Shown: in pieces, positions 19,197 through 28,563 of the stretch
How positions within the stretch are numbered: the stretch's first letter is position 1
How the letters are laid out: each line of letters starts with the position of its first letter
DNA from: Lysobacter sp.
Lineage (GTDB): Bacteria; Pseudomonadota; Gammaproteobacteria; Xanthomonadales; Xanthomonadaceae
Reading direction: 5' to 3'
Assembly: GCA_004322525.1 (NCBI GenBank)
Contig: SCUY01000217.1
Coordinates: forward strand, 1-38,203
Length of the DNA: 38,203 nt
Notes under the pieces: generated by a model
Told to the model about the DNA's origin: nothing
Seen by the model: only the letters and a program-made list of their open reading frames with translations
The model's database searches: none
Program-made: the position numbers and the translations under genes

Positions 19197-20546
19197 TCAG
19201 CGGCCCTCGCCCGTGCCGGCCGCACGCGGATCGGCGGAAGGCTTGTCCATGCCAGGCATGTCCGGCATGGACGGGGCGGCGGGCCCGGCGGGCGACGGTG
19301 TCGCTGCCGCCGGCGTAGTCGCGGGTCCCTTGGCGTTGCCCAGCCCCTGCAAGGCCGACTGCAGGTTGCTCTCGGCATCGATCAGGAAGTTGGCGGACGT
19401 CACCACCGCCATGCCGTCATCGAGCCCGGCGAGCACTTCGACGCGGTCGCCGAAGCGGCGGCCCAGCGCGACCTCGCGCGGGGCATAGCGGCCTTCGCCC
19501 ACCTGCACCAGCGCGACCTGCCGGGTGCCGCTGTTGATCACCGCGGAGGCCGGCACGGTCAGCGCATCGACCGTGGGCCCCGTGAGCTCCAGCGTCCCGT
19601 AGACGCCGGGCCGCAGTTGCTGGCGGGGGTTGGGCAGCTCCACGCGCACGGCGACCGTGCGCGTCGTCGGATCGACTACCGGCTGCACGAACGTGATGCG
19701 CCCGCGCACGCTTTCACCGGGGAGGGCGGTGGAAACGAAAGCGGCCGACTGGCCGGGCGCCAGCGTCGACGCCTGATCCACCGGCACGTGCGCGATCGCC
19801 CACACCGTGGACAGGTCCGCGATCTTCAGGATCGCCTCGCCGGCCATGAAGCGGGCGCCGGGCAGCACGGGCTTCTCGATCACAACGCCACTGACCTTGG
19901 AGCGATAGACCACGTTGAACGCGTCGCCGCCGGCGTCCACCTCCCAATTGCGCAGGCGTGCGCGGCCAGCGTCGCGCAGGCGCCGCATCGCCGCCGCGCC
20001 CTGCGGATCGGAGCCGGACAGGCGCGCGGCCGCGGTGTCAGCCAACTGGATCTCCTGCCGCGCCGCGGCCAGCTGCGGGCTGTAGACCGCCAGCAGCGGC
20101 TGCCCGGCGCGCACCGCCATGCCCGTCTGGTTCGCATAGAGGTGGGCGACCCATCCCTCGAAACGCGGGGCGACGACGAACTCGCGCGTCTCGTCGATCG
20201 CGACCGTCGCACTGGCGCGCACGCTCATCACCTGCAGGCCGCGCCGTACTGGCTCGGTGCGCACGCCGAGCGTCTGCACGCGGCCCGGGTCCAAAGCGAC
20301 GGTGCCCGGTGCGGCGCTGTCGCCGCCTTCGTACACAGGCACGTAGTCCATGCCCATCGGATCCTTCTTCGGCGTCGGCGAGGTGGCCCCGCTCATCGGC
20401 GCGCGGTAAAACAGGACGCGACGGGCCCCGGGAGCCGTGGCACCCGCTGCCAGCGGGACGTCGTGACGGCGGCCGATCCAGACGCCCGCGCCCAGTGCGA
20501 CGGCGGCGATGACAACGACAAGGACAGTGCGGGTCAGGGTGTTCAT
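19197..20546 (-). CDS. cusB: Efflux RND periplasmic adaptor, CusB-like, with Met-rich C-terminus
   Basis: Start MNTLTRTVLVVVIAAVALGAGVWIGRRH (20546). FYRAPMSGATSPTPKKDPMGMDYVPVYEG heavy-metal-binding motif; PSMPDMPGMDKPSAD tail. Confidence 0.93.
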   Translation of the reverse strand: MNTLTRTVLVVVIAAVALGAGVWIGRRHDVPLAAGATAPGARRVLFYRAPMSGATSPTPKKDPMGMDYVPVYEGGDSAAPGTVALDPGRVQTLGVRTEPVRRGLQVMSVRASATVAIDETREFVVAPRFEGWVAHLYANQTGMAVRAGQPLLAVYSPQLAAARQEIQLADTAAARLSGSDPQGAAAMRRLRDAGRARLRNWEVDAGGDAFNVVYRSKVSGVVIEKPVLPGARFMAGEAILKIADLSTVWAIAHVPVDQASTLAPGQSAAFVSTALPGESVRGRITFVQPVVDPTTRTVAVRVELPNPRQQLRPGVYGTLELTGPTVDALTVPASAVINSGTRQVALVQVGEGRYAPREVALGRRFGDRVEVLAGLDDGMAVVTSANFLIDAESNLQSALQGLGNAKGPATTPAAATPSPAGPAAPSMPDMPGMDKPSADPRAAGTGEGR

Positions 20547-21820
20547 GGTGCGGCTCCTTCCACGGCGCGCACATCGGCCGCGGCAGTGAGCTCGTCGCGC
20601 TGGGCGGCGAGCCGGGTGAGTTCGGCGCCCTGCCACGCGTCGAGCGCGTCGAGGACTGTGGCAAAGTCGACTTCGCCGGCCTGGTAGCTGGCGAGCGCGG
20701 CCTTGAAGTTGGCGTCGCTCTGCACCTGCAGCGTCGTCTCGGCGAGCCGCCGCCGCTCCCGCGCGCCGGTCCAGCGCGCGAAGGCACCGGCGAGGCGACT
20801 GTCGAGATCACGCTGGGTGGCGCCGACCCGGAGCCGCGCCGCCTCGGCCCGCAGGTCGGCCTCGCGCTCGCGCTCATGCAGCGCGCGTCGCTGCAGCGGC
20901 ACCTGCATCTCCAGCATCAGTTCCAGGCTCTCGACGCCGCCGCCGCGCTGCATCGCGCCGACGCCGACGGTGATGTCGGGCCGTCGCGCCCGGCGCTGCA
21001 GTTCGGCCGAGCGTGCTGCTGCAGACGCCATGGATTCGCGGGCCGCCAGTTCCGGCGCGGACACCGACGACAGCGCGGCGCGCGCCGCGGCCAGCGTCGG
21101 ATGCGCGATCGGCAGCAGGGGGGCAGCCGCGGGCTCGGCCAATGGCGCGTCGGCCGGCCGGCCGAGGAGCCCATTGAGCATGGCAGCGGCCTCGCGATGC
21201 ATTGCGTCGCGCTCGAGCCGCTCGCCGAGCAAGCCCGTGCGCACAACCTGGGCGCGGATCGCGTCCTGCTGGGGCACCATGCCCAGCGCATAGCGCACGC
21301 CGGCGATCTCCTCCACCTGATCGAGCAGGCGCACGCGGCGGTCGATCACCACCAGCGCCTGGCCGGTCTCCCAGAAGCGCGCGTAGGTGGATTCGATCTG
21401 CGCGAGCAGCTGGCGGGCTCGCGAGTCGCGGTCGGCCCCGGCCGCCGTGGCCTCGTCGCGCGCCACGTCGCGCGCCAGCTCGCGCTTGCCCCACAGCGGC
21501 ACGGTCTGGCGCAGCTGCAGCAGGTTGCCGGTCTCGCGGCCGGCCCCGTGCCAAGGGGCGGCCGGGTCGATGCCGCGCAGGGTGATGGCGACCATGGGGT
21601 CGGGCAACGCGCCGGCGGGCAGTACGCGCGCCTGCGCGGCCTCGGCGTCCAGCCCGGCGGCGGCGAGCTCGGGGCTGTGGGCGAGGGCCCATTGGCGCAC
21701 CGAGGCGACGTCGCGCCCCGGCATGTCGTGCGCGCCGGCCGGTGCCAGGAATGCGCAGAGCGCCAGTGCAAGCGCAAAGCGCCGCAGCAAGGGGCCCGAA
21801 CGGGCAAGGAAATTCGACAT
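20543..21820 (-). CDS. TolC-family outer membrane efflux protein (CusC-like)
   Basis: Signal peptide, then ALPDPMVAITLRGIDP...NLLQLRQTVPLWGKRELARDVARDEA; coiled-coil repeats; ATGA overlap with cusB. Confidence 0.9.
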   Translation of the reverse strand: MSNFLARSGPLLRRFALALALCAFLAPAGAHDMPGRDVASVRQWALAHSPELAAAGLDAEAAQARVLPAGALPDPMVAITLRGIDPAAPWHGAGRETGNLLQLRQTVPLWGKRELARDVARDEATAAGADRDSRARQLLAQIESTYARFWETGQALVVIDRRVRLLDQVEEIAGVRYALGMVPQQDAIRAQVVRTGLLGERLERDAMHREAAAMLNGLLGRPADAPLAEPAAAPLLPIAHPTLAAARAALSSVSAPELAARESMASAAARSAELQRRARRPDITVGVGAMQRGGGVESLELMLEMQVPLQRRALHEREREADLRAEAARLRVGATQRDLDSRLAGAFARWTGARERRRLAETTLQVQSDANFKAALASYQAGEVDFATVLDALDAWQGAELTRLAAQRDELTAAADVRAVEGAAP

Positions 21821-21897
21821 GGAGCGGTCCTCGGATGGACGCGTGGTGACGCGCGGTCGCTATCGACGGCGCGGCCTGGCGGTCGCTCGAGGAACGC

Positions 21898-22335
21898 CTA
21901 GATCAGTAGCAGTGGCGCCGGGTGGCGGGTCGGGCCACGCGGGGGCCGGTCGGGCGGCGAGTAGGTGCCGGCGATGCATTGCGCCGCCGGGAGCAGGACC
22001 GCGCCCACGGCAAAAGCGAACGGCGCAGGAAGCAGCGCCGGGACCGGCGGGACGCGGGCGACTTCCGCCGAACCTGTCTTCTGGTCGCAGTGCGCATCGC
22101 AGGTCGCACTGCCCGCGCGGCGGACTTTCGCCTCGCAGTGGTGTCCCTCGGCCATGGCGGGGGCGGCGTGGGCGCCGGCGTCGTGCATCCCGTGCCCCTC
22201 CGGTGCAACGTCCGCAGGTGCGGGCATGGGCGGCATGGCGCACGCGCCGTGCATGGCCGACACCACCTGCGTCCACAGCATCGCGGTGATCGCGAGGATC
22301 AGCCAGAAGCGGGGCCGACGGGAACGGCAGTGCAT
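21898..22335 (-). CDS. Small secreted Met/His/Cys-rich protein, probably copper-associated, first gene of the cus operon
   Basis: Signal-peptide-like N-terminus, then MHGACAMPPMPAPADVAPEGHGMHDAGAHAAPAMAEGHHCEAKVRRAGSATCDAHCDQK. Confidence 0.7.
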   Translation of the reverse strand: MHCRSRRPRFWLILAITAMLWTQVVSAMHGACAMPPMPAPADVAPEGHGMHDAGAHAAPAMAEGHHCEAKVRRAGSATCDAHCDQKTGSAEVARVPPVPALLPAPFAFAVGAVLLPAAQCIAGTYSPPDRPPRGPTRHPAPLLLI

Positions 22336-22369
22336 GGGGCTACATTAGCTGCTGCGCGGTGGCTCTGCT

Positions 22370-22383
22370 TTGATCTCGGTCAA
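22370..22383. promoter_or_regulatory. Candidate FNR/ANR box between the cus operon and the divergent ATP-grasp-like gene
   Basis: TTGATCTCGGTCAA (TTGAT-N4-GTCAA). On the minus strand a TAATGT -10-like hexamer (22347..22342) lies at class II FNR spacing upstream of the ATG at 22335. Confidence 0.7.
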
Positions 22384-22425
22384 CCTGGAGGCTTGCCGTG
22401 CCGTCCTGTTTCCGGCCCCCGCATC

Positions 22426-23715
22426 ATGACCGACACGCCCCGCTGCCTAACCGGCTGCACCCCGCCGGACGGCGACTCACTGAACCGGCAATGCACCTGC
22501 GCCGTGGTTGACGTCGCGCAGATACGGAACAGGCTGGCCGCACAGCTGGTGCACGGCGAAGCCGTCGACTCCGAACGCCACGCCCATCTGTTCTCGCCGC
22601 ACGCGCTGTTCGTAGACCGGGCCTCGCTCGACGCCATGGCCGCGGTGGCCAGCGCGGTGCTCGAGGTTGCGACGTGCCCGGCCTATATCGACCGCGTACT
22701 GGACTGGGCGCCGGCGATCGCCTCGCACGACCCGGGTTCCCCCGGCGGCGTGTTCGGCCTCGACTTCCACTTGACCGTCGAAGGTCCGCGGTTGATTGAA
22801 GTCAACACAAACCCCGGTGGCCTGCTGCTGAACGCACTGCTGCTGGACGGCGTTGAGGCCTGCGCACCTGCGTCGTGGGCGCCGACACGAACCTCGACCG
22901 ATGCGCGGGCTGCCGCCGTCGACGCATGGCTCGAGGATGCCCAGGCGCAGCTGGGGCGGGCGCCGACGCGGATTGCCGTTGTCGATCTCGACCCGCCTGC
23001 GCAGTTCCTTTATCCCGAGTTCGAGTTGTACGCCGCCGCCTTCCAGGAGCGCGGGCTCGACTGTGTGATCTGTGACCCGGATGCACTCACCTGGGACGGC
23101 ACGTCGCTGCGCGACGCGTCAGGCACGGTCGACTTCGTCTACAACCGCCTGACCGACTTCGCACTTCAGGATCCAGCTTCCGCGGCGATACGCGCAGCGT
23201 TCCTTGCGGACGCGGTTGCACTGACGCCACACCCTCGTGCGCACGCCCTGCTTGCCGACAAGCGCAACCTGGCGGTGCTGGGGGATGGAGAGCGGCTGCG
23301 GGCGTGGGGTATTGCGCCAGACGTGTCGGCGTTGCTCTCGCGCGCGATTCCCGAAACGTTTGCAGTCGACGGGTCGCGGGCTGAGCAACTCTGGGAGCGA
23401 CGGAAGGACTACTTCTTCAAACCCGCCACCGGCTTCGGCAGCCGGGGCAGCTACCGCGGTGACAAGCTGACGCGAAGGGTGTGGGAGTCGATCGAACAGG
23501 GGATTTACGTTGCACAGCGCTTCGCGCCGCCGAGCCTGCGCGTCGCGGCGGACGGCACCACACTGAAGGCCGATGTGCGTTGCTTCGTCAACCGGGACAG
23601 CGTGCTGATGTTCGCCGCACGCCTGTATCAAGGGCAGACCACCAACATGCGTACGGCCGGCGGTGGGTTCGCCGCGGTACTTACCACGCCCCGGCGGCCT
23701 GCATCAGCGGAGTGA
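22426..23715 (+). CDS. Circularly permuted ATP-grasp-like protein of unknown function
   Basis: ATG at 22426 ([29 protein letters not shown]). Metal-ligand-like [30 protein letters not shown] lies N-terminal to nucleotide-binding-like [32 protein letters not shown], the reversed order expected of circularly permuted ATP-grasp folds. Confidence 0.65.
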   Translation: MTDTPRCLTGCTPPDGDSLNRQCTCAVVDVAQIRNRLAAQLVHGEAVDSERHAHLFSPHALFVDRASLDAMAAVASAVLEVATCPAYIDRVLDWAPAIASHDPGSPGGVFGLDFHLTVEGPRLIEVNTNPGGLLLNALLLDGVEACAPASWAPTRTSTDARAAAVDAWLEDAQAQLGRAPTRIAVVDLDPPAQFLYPEFELYAAAFQERGLDCVICDPDALTWDGTSLRDASGTVDFVYNRLTDFALQDPASAAIRAAFLADAVALTPHPRAHALLADKRNLAVLGDGERLRAWGIAPDVSALLSRAIPETFAVDGSRAEQLWERRKDYFFKPATGFGSRGSYRGDKLTRRVWESIEQGIYVAQRFAPPSLRVAADGTTLKADVRCFVNRDSVLMFAARLYQGQTTNMRTAGGGFAAVLTTPRRPASAE

Positions 23716-25073
23716 GCGCGCGATCGCCTCGATCGGCCTCAGGCCCTCGCCGAAGCGCGCGATCGATGCGCGGTGGGTTTCCAAGTCGCTGTAGGCGAGG
23801 TGCCGGACGTCCAGTTCCGCCACTCGGCTGAATGCGGGACGTGCAAGCTGGGCGCGGACGTCCGCCTCGCGGCGATCTGGTACGACAAGGAAGTACTTTG
23901 TTTCATGGTCGATCGCGCTTCCAAGGGCCAGGTCGAGCATGCGGACGATTCCGGAGTAAATACTGGTGCTGTGCTCGACTTCAAAAGCGGCTGCCACGCG
24001 GTCATTGCGGAGCCACAGGACGTCGATCAGACGGACCGCGTCACCGCCTGCAGCGCCCTCGATTGCCGCGGGCAGCCGCTCCAGACAACCGTCCCCCAAA
24101 CGACCTTCCCCGCAAGCGCGGGAACGATCGTTGCTGGCGATCCACACGTCGAATCCCAACGCCTGGCCCAAGTCACGCAGCCAGCCTTGCACGTTCGTAT
24201 GAGACTGATCGTCCGCGGCGTCGGCGTTCCGCCTCTTTAGCGAAACAGCATCCGCCCTTACACGCGACAGGTCCGACTCCCACGCAGCCACGGCGGTCCC
24301 ATCGTTTCCGCCCGGTAGAGGTAGCCGCCCGCTGCCAATGTCGAAGAGGAGACCGGCGACCGCGCCGAGATCGTTTGAAAGCAGGCGACGGGCCGTCGTG
24401 TTGATGTCGAAGATCCCCCGACGCATGGCCAGATAGTCGTCCCATCGGCCAAGCTTCACCTTCGCACCTGTCAGGGCGTTGAAGCCCTTGACGATTGCAG
24501 TGTTGAACGGGGGGACCAGTGTGGGATGCACGAAGTACAGGAGATTGGCTGCCGCGGGGCCAGTCCCTTTATCTTGCGCGCGTCGAGTGCATGGATCGCC
24601 TCCAGGACGCCCGCCTCGGTGTCACACCCCGCGCACGCCTGCAGGAACCGTCCGAAGGCGATCTGATTCGCGCGGTCCTCGTAAATATCCGGGATCCGCA
24701 GCTTTGGCTTCCAGAGGAAGGCGTGGTCGGCCCCCTTGAAAATCTGCCGTTGCTCCGCAACCGCGTGAACGACAGTCTCCAGCGAAGAGCCGCGATAAGT
24801 GTTTCCGAACGTATCCGAGCCAATCTCGGCGACTACCGCCTGCAAGCCCCGGCGAATCGAGCGGAAGTTCTTGATTCGCTCCTCCCAGAGGAACCACGTC
24901 TGGTAAGTGCAGCTCGCGTCTTGCCGCCAGTGCTCGACAATGGGAAATAGATGCACCGCGTCAAGGGGAGCGCCATTGACCACCCTTCTTTTGAAGTCGC
25001 GCCATTGTGACTTCGCCGGCTCCGCTGCGCTCGATGCCTTGCGAAGGTTGCGCTTCGCAGGCAGTTCGGTCAT
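23704..25073 (-). pseudogene. PD-(D/E)XK restriction-endonuclease-like gene interrupted by a 1-nt frameshift
   Basis: ORF 24471..25073 ends in-frame at ...[13 protein letters not shown]. The +1 frame continues [79 protein letters not shown] in ORF 23704..24531. Candidate catalytic core [37 protein letters not shown]. Frameshift at the G4 tract near 24556-24559. Confidence 0.75.
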
Positions 25074-25386
25074 GGCGCCCTGCTATTGAGCATTGCTGGA
25101 CAGGCCATGGCGGGGCGCCGTCGACCCTGCAACGCTACGAACTGGTCCCCAGGACCACAGCGTTGAGTGCACAGCTCGTCCAACCGGCTACGCGTGCCAG
25201 CGGAACGCCCGGCGGCCGGTTCGCAGCAGTACTGAGGACGGCCGACGATGCGCGCTAATCCCGCACAACGTGCTGGGGTCGAAACCCGCTGCGAAAGCCG
25301 GGTGTGCTCCTTGCATTCGGCACAGGTCTGTCACAAGCCCGTCCCACGCGCCCCAGGCCGATGCGGCGCGGCCGTGCTCAAGACAC

Positions 25387-25412
25387 AAAAAAGCCCGCAA
25401 TTTCGCGGGCTT
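25387..25412 (-). terminator. Rho-independent terminator downstream of tRNA-Met
   Basis: Minus strand AAGCCCGC-GAAATT-GCGGGCTT followed by TTTT. Confidence 0.9.
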
Positions 25413-25417
25413 AAGTG

Positions 25418-25494
25418 TGGTGGCTATGGGTGGACTCGAACCACCGACCCCAGCATTATGAGTGCTGTGCTCTAACCGGCTGAGCTACATAGCC
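25418..25494 (-). tRNA. tRNA-Met (CAT)
   Basis: Minus strand GGCTATGTAGCTCAGCCGGTTAGAGCACAGCACTCATAATGCTGGGGTCGGTGGTTCGAGTCCACCCATAGCCACCA: paired acceptor stem, TTCGAGTC T-loop, anticodon loop CTCATAA, encoded CCA. Confidence 0.97.
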
Positions 25495-25661
25495 ATGCGG
25501 CGAACCGCGAATTCTTCTGGTTCCCCCTGCCGCTGTCAATGCGCGATGGCAGCCTTTGGCTGCAGCCCATGCCCTTCACTCCGTATTGGCTTGTTGTATA
25601 CGGGCACGCATGGCAGAGTCGGTCGCAGTGGCGTATGCCTGAGCGAATAGGGGTCCGCATC

Positions 25662-26261
25662 GTGATCGATCCGGACGGATACCGGCCCAATGTGGGCATC
25701 GTGATCATGAACACCGGTGGCCAGGTGTTCTGGGCGCGGCGCGTCCATCGTGATGGCTGGCAGTTCCCGCAGGGCGGGATGAACAGCGACGAGACGCCGC
25801 TCGAGGCGATGTACCGCGAACTGCGCGAAGAGACCGGCCTGCTTCCGCAGCACGTCGAAATGCTGGCCGCGACGCCTGGTTGGCTGCGTTACAGGCTGCC
25901 GCAGCGCGCGATCCGGCGGCATGACCATCTCGTCTGCATCGGCCAGAAGCAGGTCTGGTTCCTGTTGCAGCTCAAGGGCGACGAATCGGAAGTGCGCCTT
26001 GACCTCACCGAGAAGCCCGAATTCGACCACTGGAGATGGGTCGATTTCTGGTATCCGCTCGATCACGTGGTGACCTTCAAGCGCGGGGTCTATTCGCGCG
26101 CGCTGCGGCATCTGGCGCCGACGGCGCGGCACATCGCCGGGGCGGGCGCAGTCCCTTCCAGGGCGCTCGATCCGCGGGAAATCCGCGAGGGGCCTTCGCG
26201 CCGTCGCCCACCACCGCTGGACCCGTCTGGAACCCGACTGGCCGACCCGCCGCCTAATTGA
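25662..26261 (+). CDS. rppH: RNA pyrophosphohydrolase (Nudix)
   Basis: GTG start proposed at 25662 ([60 protein letters not shown]), Nudix box present; longer ATG-initiated versions are possible. Confidence 0.94.
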   Translation: MIDPDGYRPNVGIVIMNTGGQVFWARRVHRDGWQFPQGGMNSDETPLEAMYRELREETGLLPQHVEMLAATPGWLRYRLPQRAIRRHDHLVCIGQKQVWFLLQLKGDESEVRLDLTEKPEFDHWRWVDFWYPLDHVVTFKRGVYSRALRHLAPTARHIAGAGAVPSRALDPREIREGPSRRRPPPLDPSGTRLADPPPN

Positions 26262-26275
26262 CAATCATTCGCATT
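26256..26275. promoter_or_regulatory. Candidate Fur box upstream of bfd-bfr
   Basis: AATTGACAATCATTCGCATT, resembling the GATAATGATAATCATTATC-type palindrome; overlaps the rppH stop codon. Confidence 0.5.
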
Positions 26276-26331
26276 GGTGGCGGAATGGGGGCGCGGCAAT
26301 CCGCTGCCTGGACCTGCTCCCTGCCTCTGCC

Positions 26332-26535
26332 ATGTACATCTGCGTCTGCAATGGAGTCACCGACAGCCAGATCCGCCAGGCAGCGGAAGCCGGCTGCCGG
26401 ACCATGTCCGAGCTGACGATGCGTACGGGCGCTGGCGCAAACTGTGGCAGCTGCGTCGAAGCCGCGACCGCGCTGCTCGACGAAGCCCAGGTGCGCCGCA
26501 GCCTTCCATTGCCAATGCTCTCGCAGGCGGCCTGA
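26332..26535 (+). CDS. bfd: Bacterioferritin-associated ferredoxin
   Basis: MYICVCNGVTDSQIRQAAEAGCRTMSELTMRTGAGANCGSCVEAA: CxC...CxxC [2Fe-2S] BFD domain. Confidence 0.95.
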   Translation: MYICVCNGVTDSQIRQAAEAGCRTMSELTMRTGAGANCGSCVEAATALLDEAQVRRSLPLPMLSQAA

Positions 26536-26634
26536 CGCACGAGCCGCGGTACCTGGATGCACACGATTCCCGTTACGTCACCGGTCCACGCACGCGGCTA
26601 GAGTGGCGGTTTCCGCGGCATTGGAGCCAGGCTC

Positions 26635-27105
26635 ATGAAGGGCGACCCGAAGGTCATCGAATTCCTCAACCGCGCGCTCTACAACGAGCTGACCGCGATC
26701 AACCAGTACTTCCTGCACGCCAAGATGCTGAAGAACTGGGGGCTGAAGGAACTCGCCGAGCACGAGTACCACGAGTCGATCGATGAAATGAAGCACGCGG
26801 ACAAGCTGTCCGAGCGCATCCTGTTCCTCGATGCCCTGCCGAACTTCCAGGCACTCGGAAAGCTGCGGATCGGCGAGAACCCGCGCGAACTGCTGGGCTG
26901 CGACCTCGCACTCGAATACGAGGCGCTGCCGCTGCTGCGTGAAGCGATCGCCCACTGCGAACAGGTCAGCGATTTCGTCAGCCGCAAGTTGTTTGCCGAC
27001 ATCCTCGAGTCGGAGGAAGAACACATCGACTGGATCGAGACTCAGCTGTCGCTGATGGATCGCATCGGAGACCAGCTGTACCTGCAGTCCAAGATGGAAA
27101 GCTGA
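26635..27105 (+). CDS. bfr: Bacterioferritin
   Basis: [72 protein letters not shown]. Confidence 0.97.
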   Translation: MKGDPKVIEFLNRALYNELTAINQYFLHAKMLKNWGLKELAEHEYHESIDEMKHADKLSERILFLDALPNFQALGKLRIGENPRELLGCDLALEYEALPLLREAIAHCEQVSDFVSRKLFADILESEEEHIDWIETQLSLMDRIGDQLYLQSKMES

Positions 27106-27114
27106 TCGTCGCGC

Positions 27115-27738
27115 TCAGCGTCGGGTGCGCCGTCGCCCGGTGGTCTCGCCGTCCGCACCGGGCACGCCGCCTATCTGTCGCCATCCGCGGCGCAGGTGAC
27201 GGAACAGCCACCAGGTGGGCAGGGCGATCGCGAGGGACAGGCTGAGTACCAGCACGAGGGCGAGCAGCGGATAGTGGAAGACCAGCGCAAGGCCGCCGAT
27301 GGTGGATGCGTCTTCCGTGGCCGAGGCGGCCCAGTTGCTGACGGGTTCCGGCGAGGCATTGAGCATCGCGCGCGTACCGCCCTTCAGGGCATGGCTGGCC
27401 AGCGACACGCCCGCGCCCGTTACCAGGGCCCCGGCGCCCAGTTGCCCGTCCACTGACAGTGCCGCGGCGGCGAGAAAGGCGCCGGCAGGCACCCGCAGCA
27501 AGGTATGCAGAAGATCCCAGATCGAATCGACGCCTGGAATCTTGTCGGCGAAGAACTCGACCAGCGCCAGTACGCCGGAGACGCCGAGCACCCAGGGCGA
27601 CTGCGTGACTTCGAGGGCCGCGGGCAATTCCACCCAGCCCATCAGCCCCGCCAGGCCGACTCCGAACACCGTCATGTAGGCGCGGATGCCCGCCAGCCAG
27701 GCCAGCACGATGCCGATCGCGAACAGATGGGCGGTCAT
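27115..27738 (-). CDS. DUF4126-like membrane protein
   Basis: MTAHLFAIGIVLAWLAGIRAYMTVFGVGLAGLMGW...VLALVEFFADKIPGVDSIWDLLHTLLRVPAGAFLAAAAL. Confidence 0.8.
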   Translation of the reverse strand: MTAHLFAIGIVLAWLAGIRAYMTVFGVGLAGLMGWVELPAALEVTQSPWVLGVSGVLALVEFFADKIPGVDSIWDLLHTLLRVPAGAFLAAAALSVDGQLGAGALVTGAGVSLASHALKGGTRAMLNASPEPVSNWAASATEDASTIGGLALVFHYPLLALVLVLSLSLAIALPTWWLFRHLRRGWRQIGGVPGADGETTGRRRTRR

Positions 27739-27843
27739 GCGGCTCTCCAGGAAGTGGTGGCCATGAGACGCGGCGGCGCGTGCAGGAAGCGTCGCGCCAC
27801 GGGCCCAGTGTAGGCTTCGAGCCCCTTTGCTGCGCCCGATGCC

Positions 27844-28533
27844 ATGAGCCCCACGCCGACTCCACCGCATGCCGCCCGTGCCGGGGTCGGCCTTGTCCTC
27901 GCCCTTGTCGTTTTCCTCGCCGCGCTGCTGTTCGGTGCCTGGGGTGTCTGGCAGGCCGCGCGGACGGGGTCGCCACCGCCCTGCGATGCGGGCCGCGCCG
28001 GGCAGCTCGAACAGCGCATCGCCACGCTCGAGCGTTCCGACCAGGTCAGCCGCGAGGCCAACACGCGGCTGCAGGGCCTGTTGGCCGAACGCGAGGAGCA
28101 GATCGCCGGCCTGCGCGCGGATGTCGACTTCTACGAACGCCTTGTCGGCGCCACCGGCCAGCGTCACGGCCTGAGCGTGCATGCCCTGCGCATGCAGCGC
28201 CAGCCGGGCGGGGCCTGGCATTTCTCCGCGGTACTCACCCAGAACGTCGCGCGCGACAGCATCAGCACCGGACGGCTCAGTCTCGCCATCGAAGGCAGCC
28301 GCGGCGGTCGGCTGGAGACGCTCGACTGGAGCGCACTGCGTCAGCAGCCGGGCGCCGCAGGCGTCGATTACTCGTTCCGGTATTTCCAGGAAGCCCGCGG
28401 CGATGTCTTCCTCCCGGCCGGTTTCACCCCCTCCCGGGTGATCGTCCACCTGCAGCCGCGCGGGGGCGCCGTTGTCGAACGCGAGGTGACCTGGGCCGAG
28501 GCGACCGAACCCGCGAGCCCCGTTGCGCCTTGA
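27844..28533 (+). CDS. Single-TM coiled-coil protein of unknown function (DUF6776-like)
   Basis: N-terminal TM; coiled coil QLEQRIATLERSDQVSREANTRLQGLLAEREEQIAGLRADVDFYERLVG; beta-rich C-terminus. Confidence 0.7.
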   Translation: MSPTPTPPHAARAGVGLVLALVVFLAALLFGAWGVWQAARTGSPPPCDAGRAGQLEQRIATLERSDQVSREANTRLQGLLAEREEQIAGLRADVDFYERLVGATGQRHGLSVHALRMQRQPGGAWHFSAVLTQNVARDSISTGRLSLAIEGSRGGRLETLDWSALRQQPGAAGVDYSFRYFQEARGDVFLPAGFTPSRVIVHLQPRGGAVVEREVTWAEATEPASPVAP

Positions 28534-28563
28534 TCCCTCCCGCTTCGGCCCTATGCTGGGTGG

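Noticed and set aside
25093-25461. Plus ORF ending ...MGGLEPPTPAL across the tRNA region
   Set aside because: Translation antisense through tRNA-Met, a well-known spurious ORF signature.
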